DNA from: Glandiceps talaboti
Lineage: Eukaryota; Hemichordata; Enteropneusta; Spengelidae
DNA length: 64,000 bases
Assembly (NCBI RefSeq): GCF_964340395.1
Contig: NC_135555.1
Location: forward strand, 5,658,501 to 5,722,500
Direction: 5' to 3'
In this document: positions 1-15,084 of the stretch, in pieces
Layout of the letters: each line of letters begins with the position of its first letter
Position numbering within the stretch: the first letter of the stretch is position 1
Program-made: the position numbers and the translations under genes
Notes under the pieces: generated by a model
Database searches by the model: none
Seen by the model: the letters and a program-made list of their open reading frames with translations, nothing else
What the model was told of the DNA's origin: nothing

Positions 1-86
1 TGTATGTATGTTTCACACACAGTTGTGTGCAGGTGTCATGTTGTTGTTCTTGTATTACCACACTCGTGGAACACTTTTACTTGCCA

Positions 87-460
87 TATGGTGTACACTA
101 GCTGTCACTTGCCATGGTTACTGTACACTAGCTGTCATTTGCCATGGTTACTGCACACTGTCACTTGCCATGGTGTACTGTACACTGTCACTTGCTATGG
201 TGTACTGTACACTGTCACTTGCTATGGTGTACTGTACACTGTCACTTGCCATGGTGTACTGTACACTGTCACTTGTCATGGTGTACTGTACACTGTCACT
301 TGCCATGGTGTACTGCACACTGTCACTTGCCATGGTGTACACTAGCTGTCACTTGCCATGGTTAATGTACACTAGCTGTCACTTGCCATGGTTACTGTAC
401 ACTAGCTGTCACTTGCCATGGTTACTGTACACTAGCTGTCACTTGCCATGGTGTACTGTA
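87..460. repeat. Minisatellite, interleaved 26-bp and 30-bp units
   Basis: About 13 tandem units all contain TGTCACTTGCCATGG. Two unit types alternate in blocks. The 30-bp type carries an extra CTAG-containing insert (ACACTAGCTGTC) and lies at both ends; the shorter 26-bp type with GTGTACTGTACACTG fills the middle. The overlapping open frames on both strands translate to a short repeated peptide and are a consequence of the repeat, not a gene. Confidence 0.93.
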
Positions 461-1211
<751 letters not shown>

Positions 1212-3434
1212 ATACTGTGATGTATATGACTGCAACTCTATTACACAGCTATAATATCTCTATTTCGTTCTAAGTATAAAGTTAAGTAAATGACAACGTA
1301 AGGTACTCATAAACACAAAACAAATGCAAATTAGAATATAAACCAATACAAAACTGTCTGTGAATATATATTAAAAGAGAAAAGTTCTCTTGTGTGTTAT
1401 ATTTTGAAAAAAAAAGAAAGAAGCAAATTCAGTTTTAGATTATGATGATAAGCATATGTATGAGATGGCAAGTTTGACTAAGGACATCAATTCCATATTG
1501 AAATGATAAAGTGCTGCTTTGTGTGATGGTGACAACTGATGATTATTTCAGCTGGTTTGCAGGATGTTCATACATGTGATGATCCCTACATGTTACATAC
1601 AGACAGTATTATCTGCCTCTAGGTTGAAATTGTTGGAATTACTCTAGAGATAACTAGAAGAGGACGTTCTTTGACCTTGTACCATATAATATTGCAGGTG
1701 TTGAGGGAAGACTGAATAAAGTAATGACATTGATTATATAATTTTATTACCTTCAGATTGAAACCTGGATTTTTTTAATTTTTTTTTTGCATGTCAGTGA
1801 GGAGTTTAATACATGGTACTGTTGATGTAGAATGACAACTGTATCACTCACATAGTTTGTATCATGTTCTCTTTGCTATCAGACACTTGATTCAATTAGA
1901 GTCAGTCAGCTTTTGTTCATGGCCAGCCATCCTCTAAGGTTACACATTGTATGTTGTGTGATGGGTGGTCTGCCTACAGAATAAAACATACCAGCTAACG
2001 GTATATGTTACAATATGAGCTGCTGAAAATAAAACTGCAACTCACCGGGACTCTACATATACTACTATTCACTGCCTGTATCTTTTCATCTTGATCATAT
2101 CAATATTTCCAAACAGCGGGAAGTTGACTTTTGTTTCACTTACTACCAAGAATATACTGAATATAGATGTATACAGTGCAAATGTTATCAGTTAGTAAGT
2201 AGGAATAAAAGAAGGTAAAAAAAACCTGGGTTATGATAGAATGCCATAATTGCAATAACATGGCTGTGATTTTGTTCAGGGCAATATTCAGGTAAATCTA
2301 CCAGGGCTTTCCAATCATTTCACCAGGGTTTCTAACTATACTATTTTTGGTATGCAACATTTATATGAAAAACTAGACAAATTTTACTTGATTTTCCTTT
2401 CTCTGTTAACAAGGTAATGAAACCTTTTGCAAAAATACCCCACTATATTTATTTCAGCCCATTTGAGTCCTTTTATGCAATAACTGGGGTTTGAAATTGA
2501 AATTGTGCATTCTGAAGATATATGCTGAATTATTGAAAGTTGTTAATTATGTATTATTTTCATTCACCTGATGATAATAACATATTCAGGCAACCAGAAC
2601 ATTATTCAATTTAAATCCATGTATTGTATCCACAATATTTTTCTTTTTACTCAGCTTAGGGAAAATTCAGGAGCTTCACTTCAAAATAATAATTATTTTT
2701 AATTTGAATAAGAAAGGATATATTGAAGAAACAACTTCTGAAATTTGAATGAAATATTGAATAATACACATATTTCATTGTTTTTGTCTTTTCAGGAATA
2801 TCATGAAATAGATAATTAATCAAACTCATTAAAAATAACATACATGTAGCCAGGTTTGCTTGCTTACAAAATGTACATTGAACAAACTTAAGGTATAATT
2901 TCTGATGAGTACACTCCTTGGAAAAGACTGCCCATATGGATGAGGTTTGGATATTTAGTTTGGATTATTAATTTTTAAAACAATTTTATTTTGGCTTCCC
3001 TCTTGAAAACTCAATGAGAAACAACATAGACCAAGTCTTTGTTTGTAACTCAATAATGTACAAAAGATTAATAAATGTGTAAAATGTTTGTTTTTGTACG
3101 TACAATGAGAAAGATTGCACACATCATTTTAGCTTTTTGCAATTAGTGTTTCATGCACAGACGTTGTCAGTGTTGTTTCACATTGATTTTTCAAGCAGGA
3201 AGCCATGATAAAATTGTTTTATATAAAAGTAAAAAATCTGAAATAAATACCCAATCCTCATCCATATGGCCACTTTAAAGTCACCATTGCTTTGAGTTAC
3301 TATCTTTTACAAGGTGGTTGGAGGATTACCACATGTGTACAATACAAGGGATGCTTGTGAAAAAAATTGTATGACTCATACCATATTGAACAGTTAGAAT
3401 ACAACAGTAACATACACATTGAAAGAGCTAAATA
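1212..3434. other. Non-coding stretch, nothing recognised
   Basis: AT-rich, CpG-poor sequence without a recognisable exon, RNA gene or repeat array. A 61-codon minus-strand frame at 2656-2841 is Phe/Ile/Lys-rich and looks like chance in AT-rich DNA. Confidence 0.6.
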
Positions 3435-3444
3435 TCACACAGAC

Positions 3445-3475
<31 letters not shown>

Positions 3476-3478
3476 GAG

Positions 3479-3509
<31 letters not shown>

Positions 3510-3562
3510 CACACAGACACACACACACACATCCATACACACACACACTGACACACCCACAT
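3435..3562. repeat. (CA)n microsatellite, interrupted
   Basis: ACAC dinucleotide array of about 125 bp with scattered AGAC and AAAC interruptions. His-Thr frames across it are artefacts. Confidence 0.96.
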
Positions 3563-5534
3563 GCTAGAATAATACAGGTGGTTTGGATAATTCATGCCAA
3601 TTGGTTCATGTCTTGAGGCAGTATAAATTCGTTCTGTGTTTTCAGTTCAAATGAAACAGTTTAACTATTTTGTATCTTTAATGATGTGAAGGCTGTCAAT
3701 ACAACTATATGCACATGAATAGGTCTTCTACTCGATAATTTGTTTTCTGCTGCATCAGTCTTTCTGCAAGCTATACAGTTGTCATTAAAATTTCACATTT
3801 TGATGTTGGGCATATTTCTTGCACCATTGAATACTATATTTATCTCAACTCACTGGGATGTGCCAATGGTGCCATTGCAAAGACTTTAATGTACTGTGTG
3901 CAGCCAGGCATATAATTGACTACATTTATTAGTCTACAGCCAGGTCTGCATGTACATGCGCTGAATTGACCCCGGGTCAAAGGTCAACATGGGGTCAGCA
4001 ATGTAGGACATATGATATGGCCAAACAGTAATACTGTGTTTTGAAATATTGTCATCATAGGTCATGCTATGTTTCATTAATTATCATTGATATGATGGTA
4101 TCAGTGTCTGTGTCAAGGTGAAATTCTTGTCTCCTCACCAGGAAATCGTTGTCTTAGGTTACATTGCCAAGTTGTGATAAATTGGGAAGTGTTAGATATC
4201 AATAATAGTACAGAAGTAATAATACTGATGGTGTTTTTTTCCTCAAGGTGTGCATAAAGAAAAAGTTATTATCATGGTTTCCAGGTCAAATACCTAAGTT
4301 ACAGAAAATATTTTTTTTTTCCAAATTGGCATTTTTATCTCTTTGTCAGACTGAAATAGAATTCAGAAAGTGTACATCTTATGTCAATATTTAGGAAACC
4401 TCAGCTTTATCTTCTATACCTGGGTTTACATTTATTCCACAAAGATAAAGACTACAGGTGGCAGGCGATAATATGATACTGTCATACAGCTAAAATAGTT
4501 GGAATTGAGATTTTGAATTTGAGACATGATAACAAATGTGAAATAGAAAGATGAAGATAGAAAGATCCATTTCAGTCATGAAATACCATACTTACCTTCA
4601 TATATACATTTCTTTATGTCTGATAATAATTTGCTTTAATAGTTTTGAAGTAACGTTATTTTTTATTACAAATCCACAGTCCTATCTGATGGAAGGACTG
4701 TGACAAATCCAAATAGAATAATCGTGATAACTTGTCGATCTTGATGGTGACTAATGACAGACTCTACATATAGTTTGGATAAAATGGAGATATACATGAT
4801 GATTTAGAGGCAGAACATTTCAATGGCTAAATTTATGATTTTTAAGTATATCGTATAATATAGTTACCAGTTTTACATCTATATACAGTATATGTAGTAA
4901 GTGAATACGACTATTGCTTGACTCTTAGTTTCACACCTCAATGGGCTTGTGAAAAAAAGTTTGAATTGAATTGAATTATATTGAAGAGGTAGAGTATATG
5001 TATATAACATTATAGTATACATATTTACTCCATGTTTTACAGTTGAGAGTGGTTGATGGTGTTGTTTGCTGGAATTTAGAACTACATGTAGTGCAAGTCA
5101 TTGCTCCAATACAAACATATCTCTATAATAATATACATGTAGTGTCTAAAAAAATCATTCATTCAGATTTGGTCACCTTAGCTTGGCCTCTTTGTAAACT
5201 TGTTTTCAGCACTGCCTTACAAGTTGTTGATTTGATCATTATATTTTAATATCATATCTAGCAGCTATGAGTTAAATTGCATCTACTTTCTGTGTACTCA
5301 TGGAGGGTCAAGGGTATGTCGTCTCATTCCTGGCAGTAAATTATTATGTGAAAGTTACTTGTAGTGGCGTCATGTTGTAAATTTGCCAAGAAAGAAAAAG
5401 ATTATATGTAAGTAGAGTACGACGTATATGTTTGCCAGATGAACGGTTTGTTGTAAGTGTTAATTAGTTAGTCAGTGTTAGGAATCAGCCAACTACAAAA
5501 TATGTACACTGCTGGTTACAACTTACTGCCAGGT
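3563..5534. other. Non-coding stretch, nothing recognised
   Basis: AT-rich sequence. Only a short TTGAA-type simple repeat near 4962-4985 stands out. No exon or RNA gene is supported. Confidence 0.6.
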
Positions 5535-6010
5535 TAATGTTGATGCAGTGTACAGTCATGTATTATGGCTGCAACTGGCTGCAAGGTGCTGCAATGTTGA
5601 CGTAGTGTACGATGGCCAAGGGCTGCAACTGACTGCAAGGTGTTGTAATGTTGATGTAGTGTACGATGGCCAAGGGCTGCAACTGGCTGCAAGGTGTTGC
5701 AATGTTGATGCAGTGTAAAATGTCCAAGGGCTGCAACTGGCTGCAAGGTGCTGCAATGTTGACTTAGTGTACAATGGCCAAGGGCTGCAACTGGCTGCAA
5801 GGTGTTGTAATGTTGATGCAATACATGTAAAATGGCCAAGGGCTGCAAACTGCAAGTTGTTGCAATGTTGATGCATTACACAAAATGTGGTTTTAATAAG
5901 CTGCTATTGGTGCATTTTCCAAGGGCTGCAAACTGGCTGCAAGGTGTTGTAATATTGATGCAATACATGTAAAATGGCCAAGGGCTGCAAACTGGCTGTG
6001 ATAATATTGA
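5535..6010. repeat. 54-bp minisatellite
   Basis: At least five good units with a period of exactly 54 bp (for example starts at 5568 and 5622), each with GGCTGCAAGGTG followed by AATGTTGATG and ATGGCCAAGG. Units become degenerate and partly deleted after about 5830. Because 54 is a multiple of three, minus-strand frames stay open for about 105 codons; I treat these as repeat artefacts. Confidence 0.93.
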
Positions 6011-7068
6011 TGCATTGAAAAAGCATACCTGCAGGGCTGATTTAAGTAAAACTTAATAAAACTGCTAGGTGTATGTTAATAGATGCAGTGTTATACATCC
6101 AAGGACTGCAAATTGGTTATGAGGGGTAAGTAGTGTTGATGTAGTATAAAACATCTGGCCAAAGACTGGTTTTAGTAAATTGTAAAACTAAAAGCTACTG
6201 CATGTGCGAATGTAGGAGTCTACTGGTCTAATTTGAAAAGAGATGAGATGGTTTTTGAGGATTAGAAGTGGAGAGTTGACATTCTGTGATACCATGGGAT
6301 TATAACATAAATGTATTTGTATTACATGATGTAGATATCAAACACAGAGAGATTTATGATGAAGACTTGTGTGCAGGTGAATAGTACGAAAAATATCCAC
6401 TGCTTGCCAGCTTTGAATCTCGGTAACTTGGAAGAGCTGCATTATGGGATATCACTGCAAGTAGTACATTTAAGACCAAGCATAAATGATTTTAACAAAA
6501 TGCATATCACTAGTTAAGCCTAGCATAACAGATTAATTATCCTCCGAGTATACCCCGGTACTTGTATATAGTTGATGAAGAAAGTTACTAATTATCAATT
6601 ATTACAATTTTATATCTATTTCACTAAACTGTCAAAACTAAAACACTTCCCATTGTGAAATTTATAACTCATTTAAAATGACACCATGTCATCAAATAAA
6701 AACAGTTTCATTTCTGCAAATACAAAATATGTTTATCATTTCATGACACTTGCCAAGTTTCGTCTGCTTTATTTGATGAGCCCTATAGTATAACTGAAAA
6801 GAAATTAGTTTAATCGGAATGTGTATTAATAAAAAAAGTAGGAGGTACTTGTATTTGTAGGTATTCATGGAGTGAAATTATAGAATGACTATTGCATCAG
6901 TAACACCTCAATAAAAACCATGATTGATACTACCAAGGTAATTACATTATAGATTAATTTTGCAGAGCTTTACTCTTGTCTTTTTTTCCTGGGTCTGCTT
7001 TGCTGAACTTTTCTTAGTTCAAGGTTACTGTATGTAGACATGCATATAGACACCATTAATCTTACATT
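6011..7068. other. Non-coding stretch, nothing recognised
   Basis: AT-rich sequence. One further decayed unit of the preceding minisatellite may lie near 6080-6160 (CATCCAAGGACTGCAAATTGG). Nothing else recognised. Confidence 0.55.
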
Positions 7069-7312
7069 AGTGTTCAGTTCTGTGTGGCAGTTTACAACGA
7101 TCTGTGAGTACTATGTTAGTGTTCAGTTCTGTGTGGTACAGTTTACAATGGTCTGAGCGTACTATGTTAGTGTTCAGTTCTGTGTGGTGCAGTTTACAAC
7201 AATCTGTGAGTACTATGTTAGTGTTCAGTGCTGTGTGATGCAGTTTACAATGGTCTGAGAGTACTATGTTAGTGTTCAGTTCTGTGTGATGCAGTTTACT
7301 ACGGTCTGAGAC
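7069..7312. repeat. 51-bp minisatellite, about 5 copies
   Basis: Units start with AGTGTTCAGTTCTGTGTG at 7069, 7118, 7169, 7220 and 7271 (spacing 49, 51, 51, 51 bp) and share CAGTTTACAA and GTACTATGTT. Divergence between copies is low. Confidence 0.93.
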
Positions 7313-7339
7313 TTAGAGTACTGATACTTAAAAATAAGT

Positions 7340-7495
7340 TGATACTCTGGTGTCCCGCATTGCGATGTGCGACAGTCAAAGATCTTAGCAGGACAGTTCA
7401 AGTAAGCCGATAATATTACTGACATACTGTTACAATGCAAGGTGTGGCAGTCTAAAGATCACATTCAGTAATAAACACACTTAAGTAACCTAATA
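7340..7495. repeat. Diverged direct duplication of about 80 bp
   Basis: Two diverged copies share GCATTGCGATGTGCGACAGTC-like and ACAATGCAAGGTGTGGCAGTC-like starts, then AAAGATC and AAGTAA blocks. A related TACTCCGGTGTCTGCATTG segment occurs near 18314, so this may be a dispersed repeat fragment. Confidence 0.45.
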
Positions 7496-7794
7496 ATAAT
7501 CTTTAATTGGCAATTCAAGCCAGCTTTCCTATATGATTAGTAAAGAATTGTCAGTTGAATGTATTGAGGACAGTATGAAAACATACACCCTACCCTTAGA
7601 ATTAAGTTTCTACATTGTACTGTTCTGCTTTGACCTGAATAAGACAAAATCACAATGAACTTAGCTGTAAAACAGAATTTGACACAGCACAATGTACTAT
7701 TTTATATTGTAATTTTTACATAAGTAGAATGTATTTCTAAATTTATGAATTGCTTTGAACCACAAATTATTACTTATGACACTATACAACACTA

Positions 7795-8041
7795 CAGGTA
7801 GTGTACTACATAAACACTGCACTACTAAAGTACAGTACAGTACATGCCAATATTAGATGTACACTACACTATATAACAGCAAACTACACTATACTACACT
7901 GCAGTAAACTACACTACACTACATTAAACTACACTACACTACACCATTAAAATTACATGTACAATACACAATACTGCACAATACATTACATTACAATACA
8001 GTACAATACAATACAATACAATACAATACAATACAATACAC
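7795..8041. repeat. Low-complexity ACTAC/AATAC array
   Basis: Imperfect short repeats of ACTACACTAC, GTACAGTACA and (ACAAT)n, becoming pure ACAATACAAT at 7993-8040. Confidence 0.9.
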
Positions 8042-8138
8042 CGTGCACAAACCACTACAAATAGGCTGGTAAACTTAAGTATACTATGTTACATTGCTTG
8101 CAACTTTTCATAACTAAGTTTATTTTGTACTCAAGTAT

Positions 8139-8201
8139 AGCCTAGAGACTTGTCATTGGTTTTCAAATCAGTTCTGAAAACCAACAACAAGTCTCTGAGC
8201 T
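8139..8201 (+). ncRNA. Candidate hairpin RNA (microRNA-like stem-loop)
   Basis: GAGACTTGT (8145) and TTGGTTTTCA pair with TGAAAACCAA and ACAAGTCTC (ends 8195). This gives a 21-bp stem with one symmetric 2-nt internal mismatch and a 9-nt loop, extended by an AGC/GCT pair outside a 3-nt bulge. Size and geometry resemble an animal pre-microRNA. There is no homology evidence; either strand could be transcribed. Confidence 0.3.
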
Positions 8202-9552
8202 ATAATAAACACAGATAAGAGAGATCAACAAAAGGAAGGTTTCATATCAACAATGTCAAATTACGAAATTCTTCATCAAGAATGTGCTCGGTAAAGAACA
8301 TCTTTACTCTATTGAACTGTGGTCCAGGTTTACTCAGTATTATCACAGATGAGTAGTATTGGAACATACTAGAAATCTATGTCATACAAAAACAAAACGG
8401 AATTTGACAGACCCCCACGATAGGGTATTTGGAGGGGAGCTTGTGCTGTTCCCTGCAGCTGTTCTTTAATGAGCATAGCAAGTGAAAATGCAGCAGAAAA
8501 CACTGCAAGCATGAGTGTAAATACTCCTGAGTACCAACATTGACATTCATGAGTCATGGGGTTCTGGTATTATTACAACAAATTTTGTTAAAAACCCCCA
8601 AAACATGCACACACTCATTCATGTGATTTCTTGAACATGGAACAATTACATACTCAATATGACAGTACAGTATATTCATAAGTACATTTTGTTCAAACTG
8701 TTTATTACATATATATGAATATTGCATTGTAACAAATACCCATTGATGACCCCAAACATTTGTTAACGATTCACTGCATGCTTTATCATCACTGTGTCAA
8801 TATCATAGTAACAAACTTATCATAACCATCAACAAGTTTGGTAGAAAAAAAGTTGTTTTTTTTGTATGGAAATATTGAAAGGTATAAACCATAAAAAAGT
8901 GCAATAAAATATGCTATGTGTGAGTTCCTGGAAGAAAATTTTTGCATGGTAGCAACTAAGATTACTATAACATGTCAAAAATGTATTTGCATTCTGGTCA
9001 ATAAAAGAGGAAAGTTTTGAAAAAATTGTATCAGATCGAATGTACTGCCCCCCCCCCCCCCTCTCCCCATTTGATGTAGATTGTTACACTTACAGTATAA
9101 TAAATGCTGTTGTTGGTGTGATTGTGTTTAACAACTGAATTTCATCTGCCTAGAATTGGGCCTCATACATTGTACAGTATAGAGTATGTCAGCTATTCCG
9201 ACTAGTATTTGTATCACGACTACGGCATCCTTTTACTCTGTTCATTGATAAAATACTCATTGTGCCTACTCATTCAAATTTCACTGATTCAATACATTCA
9301 TTCATTCATTCATATAGACAGACAGACAGACATCATTGAATTCATCATACACGGTATAACTCAGACATTATATACATACTGACCATTAAGTTCCCCTAAG
9401 GTTCAATTACATTCTAGTTGTGTATTGACATTGTTCATTGTTGTGTGCAATCAAAGTTTTCACAATTTGATAATGGATAGGTAAATTTGTTGTACAAAAT
9501 GTGTTACCACTAGTACACACTAATGAGTATTATGATAAAGAAAAGATGTGTG
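8202..9552. other. Non-coding stretch with poly(C) and short tetranucleotide tracts
   Basis: Contains a 14-nt C run at 9048-9061 and ATTC/AGAC tetranucleotide repeats at about 9295-9331. No exon recognised. Confidence 0.6.
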
Positions 9553-9836
9553 TAGAGAGAGAGAGAAATGATGATGTAAATATGTATAGAGAGAAATGGT
9601 GTACCGTAAATATGTATAGAGAGACATGGTGTAAATATGTATAGAGAGAAATGGTGTAAATATGTAGAGAAATGGTGTAAATATGTATAAAGAGAAATTA
9701 TCTAAATATGTATATATATAGAGAAAAATGATGATGTAAATATGTATAGAAAGAGAAATGATGATAGAAATATGTATAGAGAGAAATGATTATGTAAATA
9801 CATGTATGTATATGGAAAAGAAATGATGTAAATATG
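9553..9836. repeat. Minisatellite of about 25 bp, AAATATGTATAGAGAGAAATG units
   Basis: Roughly ten imperfect units contain TAAATATGTATAGAGAGA followed by an ATGGTGT or ATGATGATGT spacer. Unit length varies from 19 to 29 bp. Confidence 0.9.
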
Positions 9837-12800
9837 TTGGTTCCAATGGTGACAGTCTGTCAAGGGTGTTTATAATCAGGCAAGTGCATCTGTAGTTTAT
9901 GGAACATTTTTCACAACTTTTGGACAGGTCATCACATTCTTGAATTGCAAAACATACACATATAAATCTTGAGAGGACATTTTAGTATTTTGAATTGCAA
10001 TAAAGAAAACAACACAAGTCGGTTAATTTCCTCCAGTGACTTGTTATCTAAACAATTTAATCTCCCACATCTTCAAGATGTAGGTTGAGGAAACACTAGT
10101 CCATGCTGAAAACTATGAATATTAGATCTACATGTAATTTATCCCAGTTTTGTCTACAGTAGCAGAATAATCAATAAAATTTGAATTATAAAGGAGCGCA
10201 AGCTGAATCTATACATTTTTAGGTGTAATTTGTGGTGAATATTCAAAAGGTACATGTACTTTCTGTATTCTACTTACTGTTCATTCTAAACCATCATTCA
10301 CAATTTGCTGACATCATCATAAACCACTAGCTTCTTGAAGGCAGTAGTGAACAGATGCCCCCTTTTTTCGCTGTGTCAGTGGAAAAGTTCACACTGGCTT
10401 GCGAGAGTGTTGGTTTGGATTATGGCAAATGTTGAGGAAATTACATACAACTTTAATACAAGACAATAATGCATCAAGGTTCATTTTCACTTTTTTTTCA
10501 CTTCGTGAGTAAAAAATAAACTCGGCTTGTGCCTCATTGTATGTATTGTCTCCTATATTGACATAGAGTATCAGCAGTGAATCATGTATTCCCTTGAAGC
10601 TTCATAGACTAAAAAAAAGAGCAATGATTGAAAGGAATGAGCAAAAAGTGAGAATTGATCATCGTATTGATTGATTGATTGATCATCAAATTGATTGGCA
10701 ATGGCTGTAATATGTTTATTCACTGTCCATACCATTACCACGGAACCATCCATGTCAAAATAACTTGTCACAACTTACAAATGTCTGAGTGATTGAGCCT
10801 GAAAATATTGATATGCATATATGTAGACAGCCTAAAACTCATCACAGGTGAGATATTGAATGCACTTATGGTAAATCTACTGTCAATATTTTCATTTATA
10901 ATCAATAGTTAAATGATTTTCAGTACCTGATTGTGACAGCACTAAATCTTCCCCTTTCTTCAGCTTTTGTAAAGTCTTGGGCACTAATTTTGTTTATTTA
11001 GATATGATTATATACCAATGGTGTCCACCTGTCATGTTACTGATAGTCTGCAGTTGGTTCCAGTAATCCCAAAGTATTTACAATATGCCTGTCATGTTCA
11101 TTCATATGGTTTGGACAGGACATTTTCAAGGAGAGAATGTTAACTCTCGGCAACATGTATGGCCTAGGGTCATATCAGTCATGATTTTGTCAAAACTTGC
11201 TGTGTAAGCTGAATCAGATTCATTTCTATGCGTGCAGTACTCTTGTCCAAACTGTCTATCGTATGAGTACATCTTTTTGGGTTGAAATTTGTACATTCAA
11301 ATATTTTTATGATCATGTTGACTATTAGTCATTTGTCTGACAATTTGTGTACAGGACTGTAGTACATGTATAACTAGAATGGTCATGGCTCATAAAAATG
11401 CATAGTACAGTACTTGTATTAATAAACAGAATAGTCTTCGATGACTTGTAACATACTTCCATGACATATGAATACAAGAAGCTTTGATGCATTAAGTCTG
11501 GCTGCAAAACAATTAAAGTTAGGTACTACCATGTAACCTTTGAGCCTCTCCTACCTCATCAAGGTGCAAAAACTATAATCAGGTTCATAAGATTCTAAGG
11601 ACTTCATTTCTTCACTACTGGTACATCATGGAATATGTATTACTGGGGTATGGTTGTAATTTGTAGTATGTATATAAAACTGCAGTGTCCATATTATAAA
11701 TGCTAGTTAAGTATCTAGTGATGTTTGCAACTGGCTTTTGTACAAACGTAGTGCAGCCTTTTTACTGTAGTGACAGAAGCACGTATTTTGAGGATGTGTA
11801 ATGATTATAAATGACCATTTACTCTTTTCAGAAGTGTAATAGTACTTGTCCCTACTTTGTAGGTCAGGTCAGTCTTGCTTGTGTAAAACACCACTGACTA
11901 TGAGTGTGTGTGTGTATTGCATGCAAAAACCATTCTCAAACTAGAATAGACTGTCCGTGTCATATTCTATTGTCCCTTCCAATAGTTATCCATGTGACCA
12001 TGCCATATCACTCACTCGTCCAATACGTTCAGTATACAGCTTTTCGCTTGGTTTTATATGAATGCTTTAATAAATGGAAGTCAAGTACAGCGTTTGCCTC
12101 TATGATTTTGAGACTCAACAGATCTGAGAGAAATTGATAATACTCCAGTCTGCCAAATGATGGCGGGATGAATGTGTAAATGGTAAAGTCTTGAAGCTAT
12201 TTTTGTAGTTATAGCTGTGATAATTTGGCTGTAAATGAGTACAAAATTGGTTTGAATTTCCAGCTTAAGTTTCATACCTGGTCATAAATAGTCATTGGTA
12301 TTTCTAACACTGTTTAACTTTAATGGTGATTTCACAGCTTTTAGAAAGTTATGATGTACATAAAAATGACACTTATAAGTTGTAGGGACATTTGTTTTTA
12401 TCTGTGTTCTCCCAGGCTCAAATTCACAATGGCTGTTAATTTGATATCATTTAAACTCAACCAAATGCACAAAACACAAACAAATTTCATGAAAGTTTAT
12501 GACACAGTGAAATCTAGATTCAGAACATAGCAGAAAAAAGCCCTTAGTAGGAATGACGGTTACTCCAATAATAACATTTCTAAAATATTTATTGTTATCA
12601 ATACAACAAAACAACATTGCATGTATTATGTGAAAAATGATGCACATCTATTTGTATGAATAACTGAAGAATCAAATTGATGATTAGGTAGCGAGCACCA
12701 CACTAATGATACTCAGGAGGAAATTGTTATTCAAATAATATCATGTATGTAAATATGAAAATTATCAATAATTAATAACATAAAACCGAGACAACGTTTT

Positions 12801-14992
12801 ATCAGATATGTATAGTGCTGTATAGTAGTATGTCTGCTTTCAATAATCATTGCACTGATGCTGAACCTATTCATAATTCAACAGAACTGCTGGAAAAATG
12901 GCTAAAAAGTAACTGTACTGCTGTGGGCGATTCTGTATAGGAAGATACTCACAAAAACCATTAAGAATGTAACCTCCCCTCGCAGCAGTATGTAATCTTG
13001 TTTGTTGTAAATCACCAAGTCTTTCTGTATCTACAAAGTCTAACCCATTCATCAATAATGTTCAATGAAATTATCTTCACTTTGTCATCCTTTCTATTCT
13101 GTAATCTGACTCAAAGATGTTAGAACTACCTGTCTAGCTCACAACACAGAGATATACAAGTCTTGCCTACAGTATTGAAGGGATAAATAGACTTAACTGT
13201 CTGCCAATTAGAAATGTTTCATAATGTATGTTTGTAAAATATTGCATGCTTGTTATATATACTCCTGGTACAGGTATTTGAAGTAAAGATGGTCGGAAAT
13301 AATGAACTGTGAATATGTATGCCTACCTTTCCTTTGATGGTTTGAAGATTGTTGAATTCAACTTGTACCATACATGTAGTCTCACTATATTAATTCTTTA
13401 AATTTATTTTAAGAATTATTGAAATGTGATGAACTTTCATCTCAAGTTTTCAGTGATGATTGAGAACAATGCAATCATAGTTACAACTTTGCATTCACAT
13501 AATTTGTAGTTTCAACTTTAAGTAATGAATCTATATTATGCTTTGTCATTTTCCTATCGTTACGTTATGATTGCAGTTCTGAGATTTCAATGCATCCAAT
13601 TTCTGTCTCAGAATTTAGTGTTGCTTTAAATCCCAGTTGCAGACATTTCTCTTCAATACTAGTCTCTACATTCAGTTGCAGTTTGAACAGGACATAATTC
13701 ATAATTCAAAATTTCTACTTTGTGACAGTGCTGTGTGTGTACATCCAGTTATGCTTCAACTGTAACTTTTAACAGTGAAATGCATAAATCATTAAATGTA
13801 CAATGAGTAACATTTTTCTGGATACATATACATCCCTAGTTTATCTCATCATGTGTAATGTCCTAATTTTGCAGTCCAGCATTACATTAAGTTGCAGTTT
13901 AAATAAAGATTTCTGTATTTAGTTGCATTTTAAATGTTATATAATCATCAAAATATACACAATACATAATATTAATATGCAAAAGTTTTAATGTTGAGAT
14001 GCATGTACAAAAATATAACCAAATTGCAAGTTTCCAATACATATACATATCTGACAAATACCAACATATACTATCTGAATGTTATAGTTTACCTTCTGCT
14101 GTAATTACCATAGAAATGTCTTGATGAGATATAAAATGTCTCTCAACAGTTGGAATCACATGATTTCTAATCTGTTATTGAATTGTGCCTATACATTTAC
14201 TGACTTAAGACCTGTATATCATCAGCTTTGGCTTTTTTCCATATATGTATTAGTCATCACTGAAAAAAAAACCCTGCTTTCATGACAGGTGAATATTGAT
14301 GTAATTTCCGCCAAGCTTACCAATGTTATTTCTAATTAATGTTCAGTTATGATGATTTATATGAAGCTGGTCACAAGACATACAATTGGACATCTGAAAC
14401 CCTTTCTCATCATGTTGAACAGCATGGCAGAGTGCCAAGCTCAACCAGTTGTCATCTTTTTTGAGAGATAGATGCCTGGTTTCCATCTAAAGTTGTCAAA
14501 TCTGTCTGTATTGAACACCATTGGATTATGCAAACTCTCAGTTTGCAGAGTTGATCAGCTGAAGGACCCTGTTGTACACAGACCGCTGGCAAGACTAATA
14601 ATAGCTATTGATAGTTTTCAGCTTAGCCAGGGTTCCTTTTTCACAGACTACATGTAAACTCTGTGTGTCTACTTTTTTCTTTGTTATAAAGTGGTATACA
14701 GAACTCTCCAGGAAATGATGTAGACAGCAAAGTGTTATGAGCAAACAACTGGTAGTAATTTGGAATAAAACGAGTTTACTTTGAATTACCTTTATTTCTT
14801 TATTATGCAAATATTCTATAAATAAGCAAGTAATGATGCAAGCTATATGAAAACACTAACAACTGCTTCTGGGCCATTGTTGCATGATATTTGCAAATCT
14901 ATTGCCAAAAAAGAACCAAATAATAACAGTTTAATATTGTTTATAAATGAATGATAGTTTGCATTTCCTTCTAATGAGGCAGTAAAGATGCA
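9837..14992. other. Non-coding stretch, nothing recognised
   Basis: About 5 kb of AT-rich, CpG-depleted sequence, plausibly intron or intergenic. Short frames at 11904-12137 (+), 12867-13055 (-), 14472-14657 (+) and others lack recognisable domains or convincing splice contexts. A small TTGA tetranucleotide repeat sits at about 10664-10683. Confidence 0.55.
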
Positions 14993-15084
14993 TCAATGAC
15001 AGGTCATAGCTCTATGTTTTGTCGGATAGTATTGAAATGTTTCCTTCCATTTTAGCAATATGTACATACAGACTGTGTAGTCAG

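Noticed and set aside
5534-5876. Minus-strand frames of about 105 codons with an 18-residue repeat
   Set aside because: Result of the 54-bp unit being a multiple of three; two different phases are both open.
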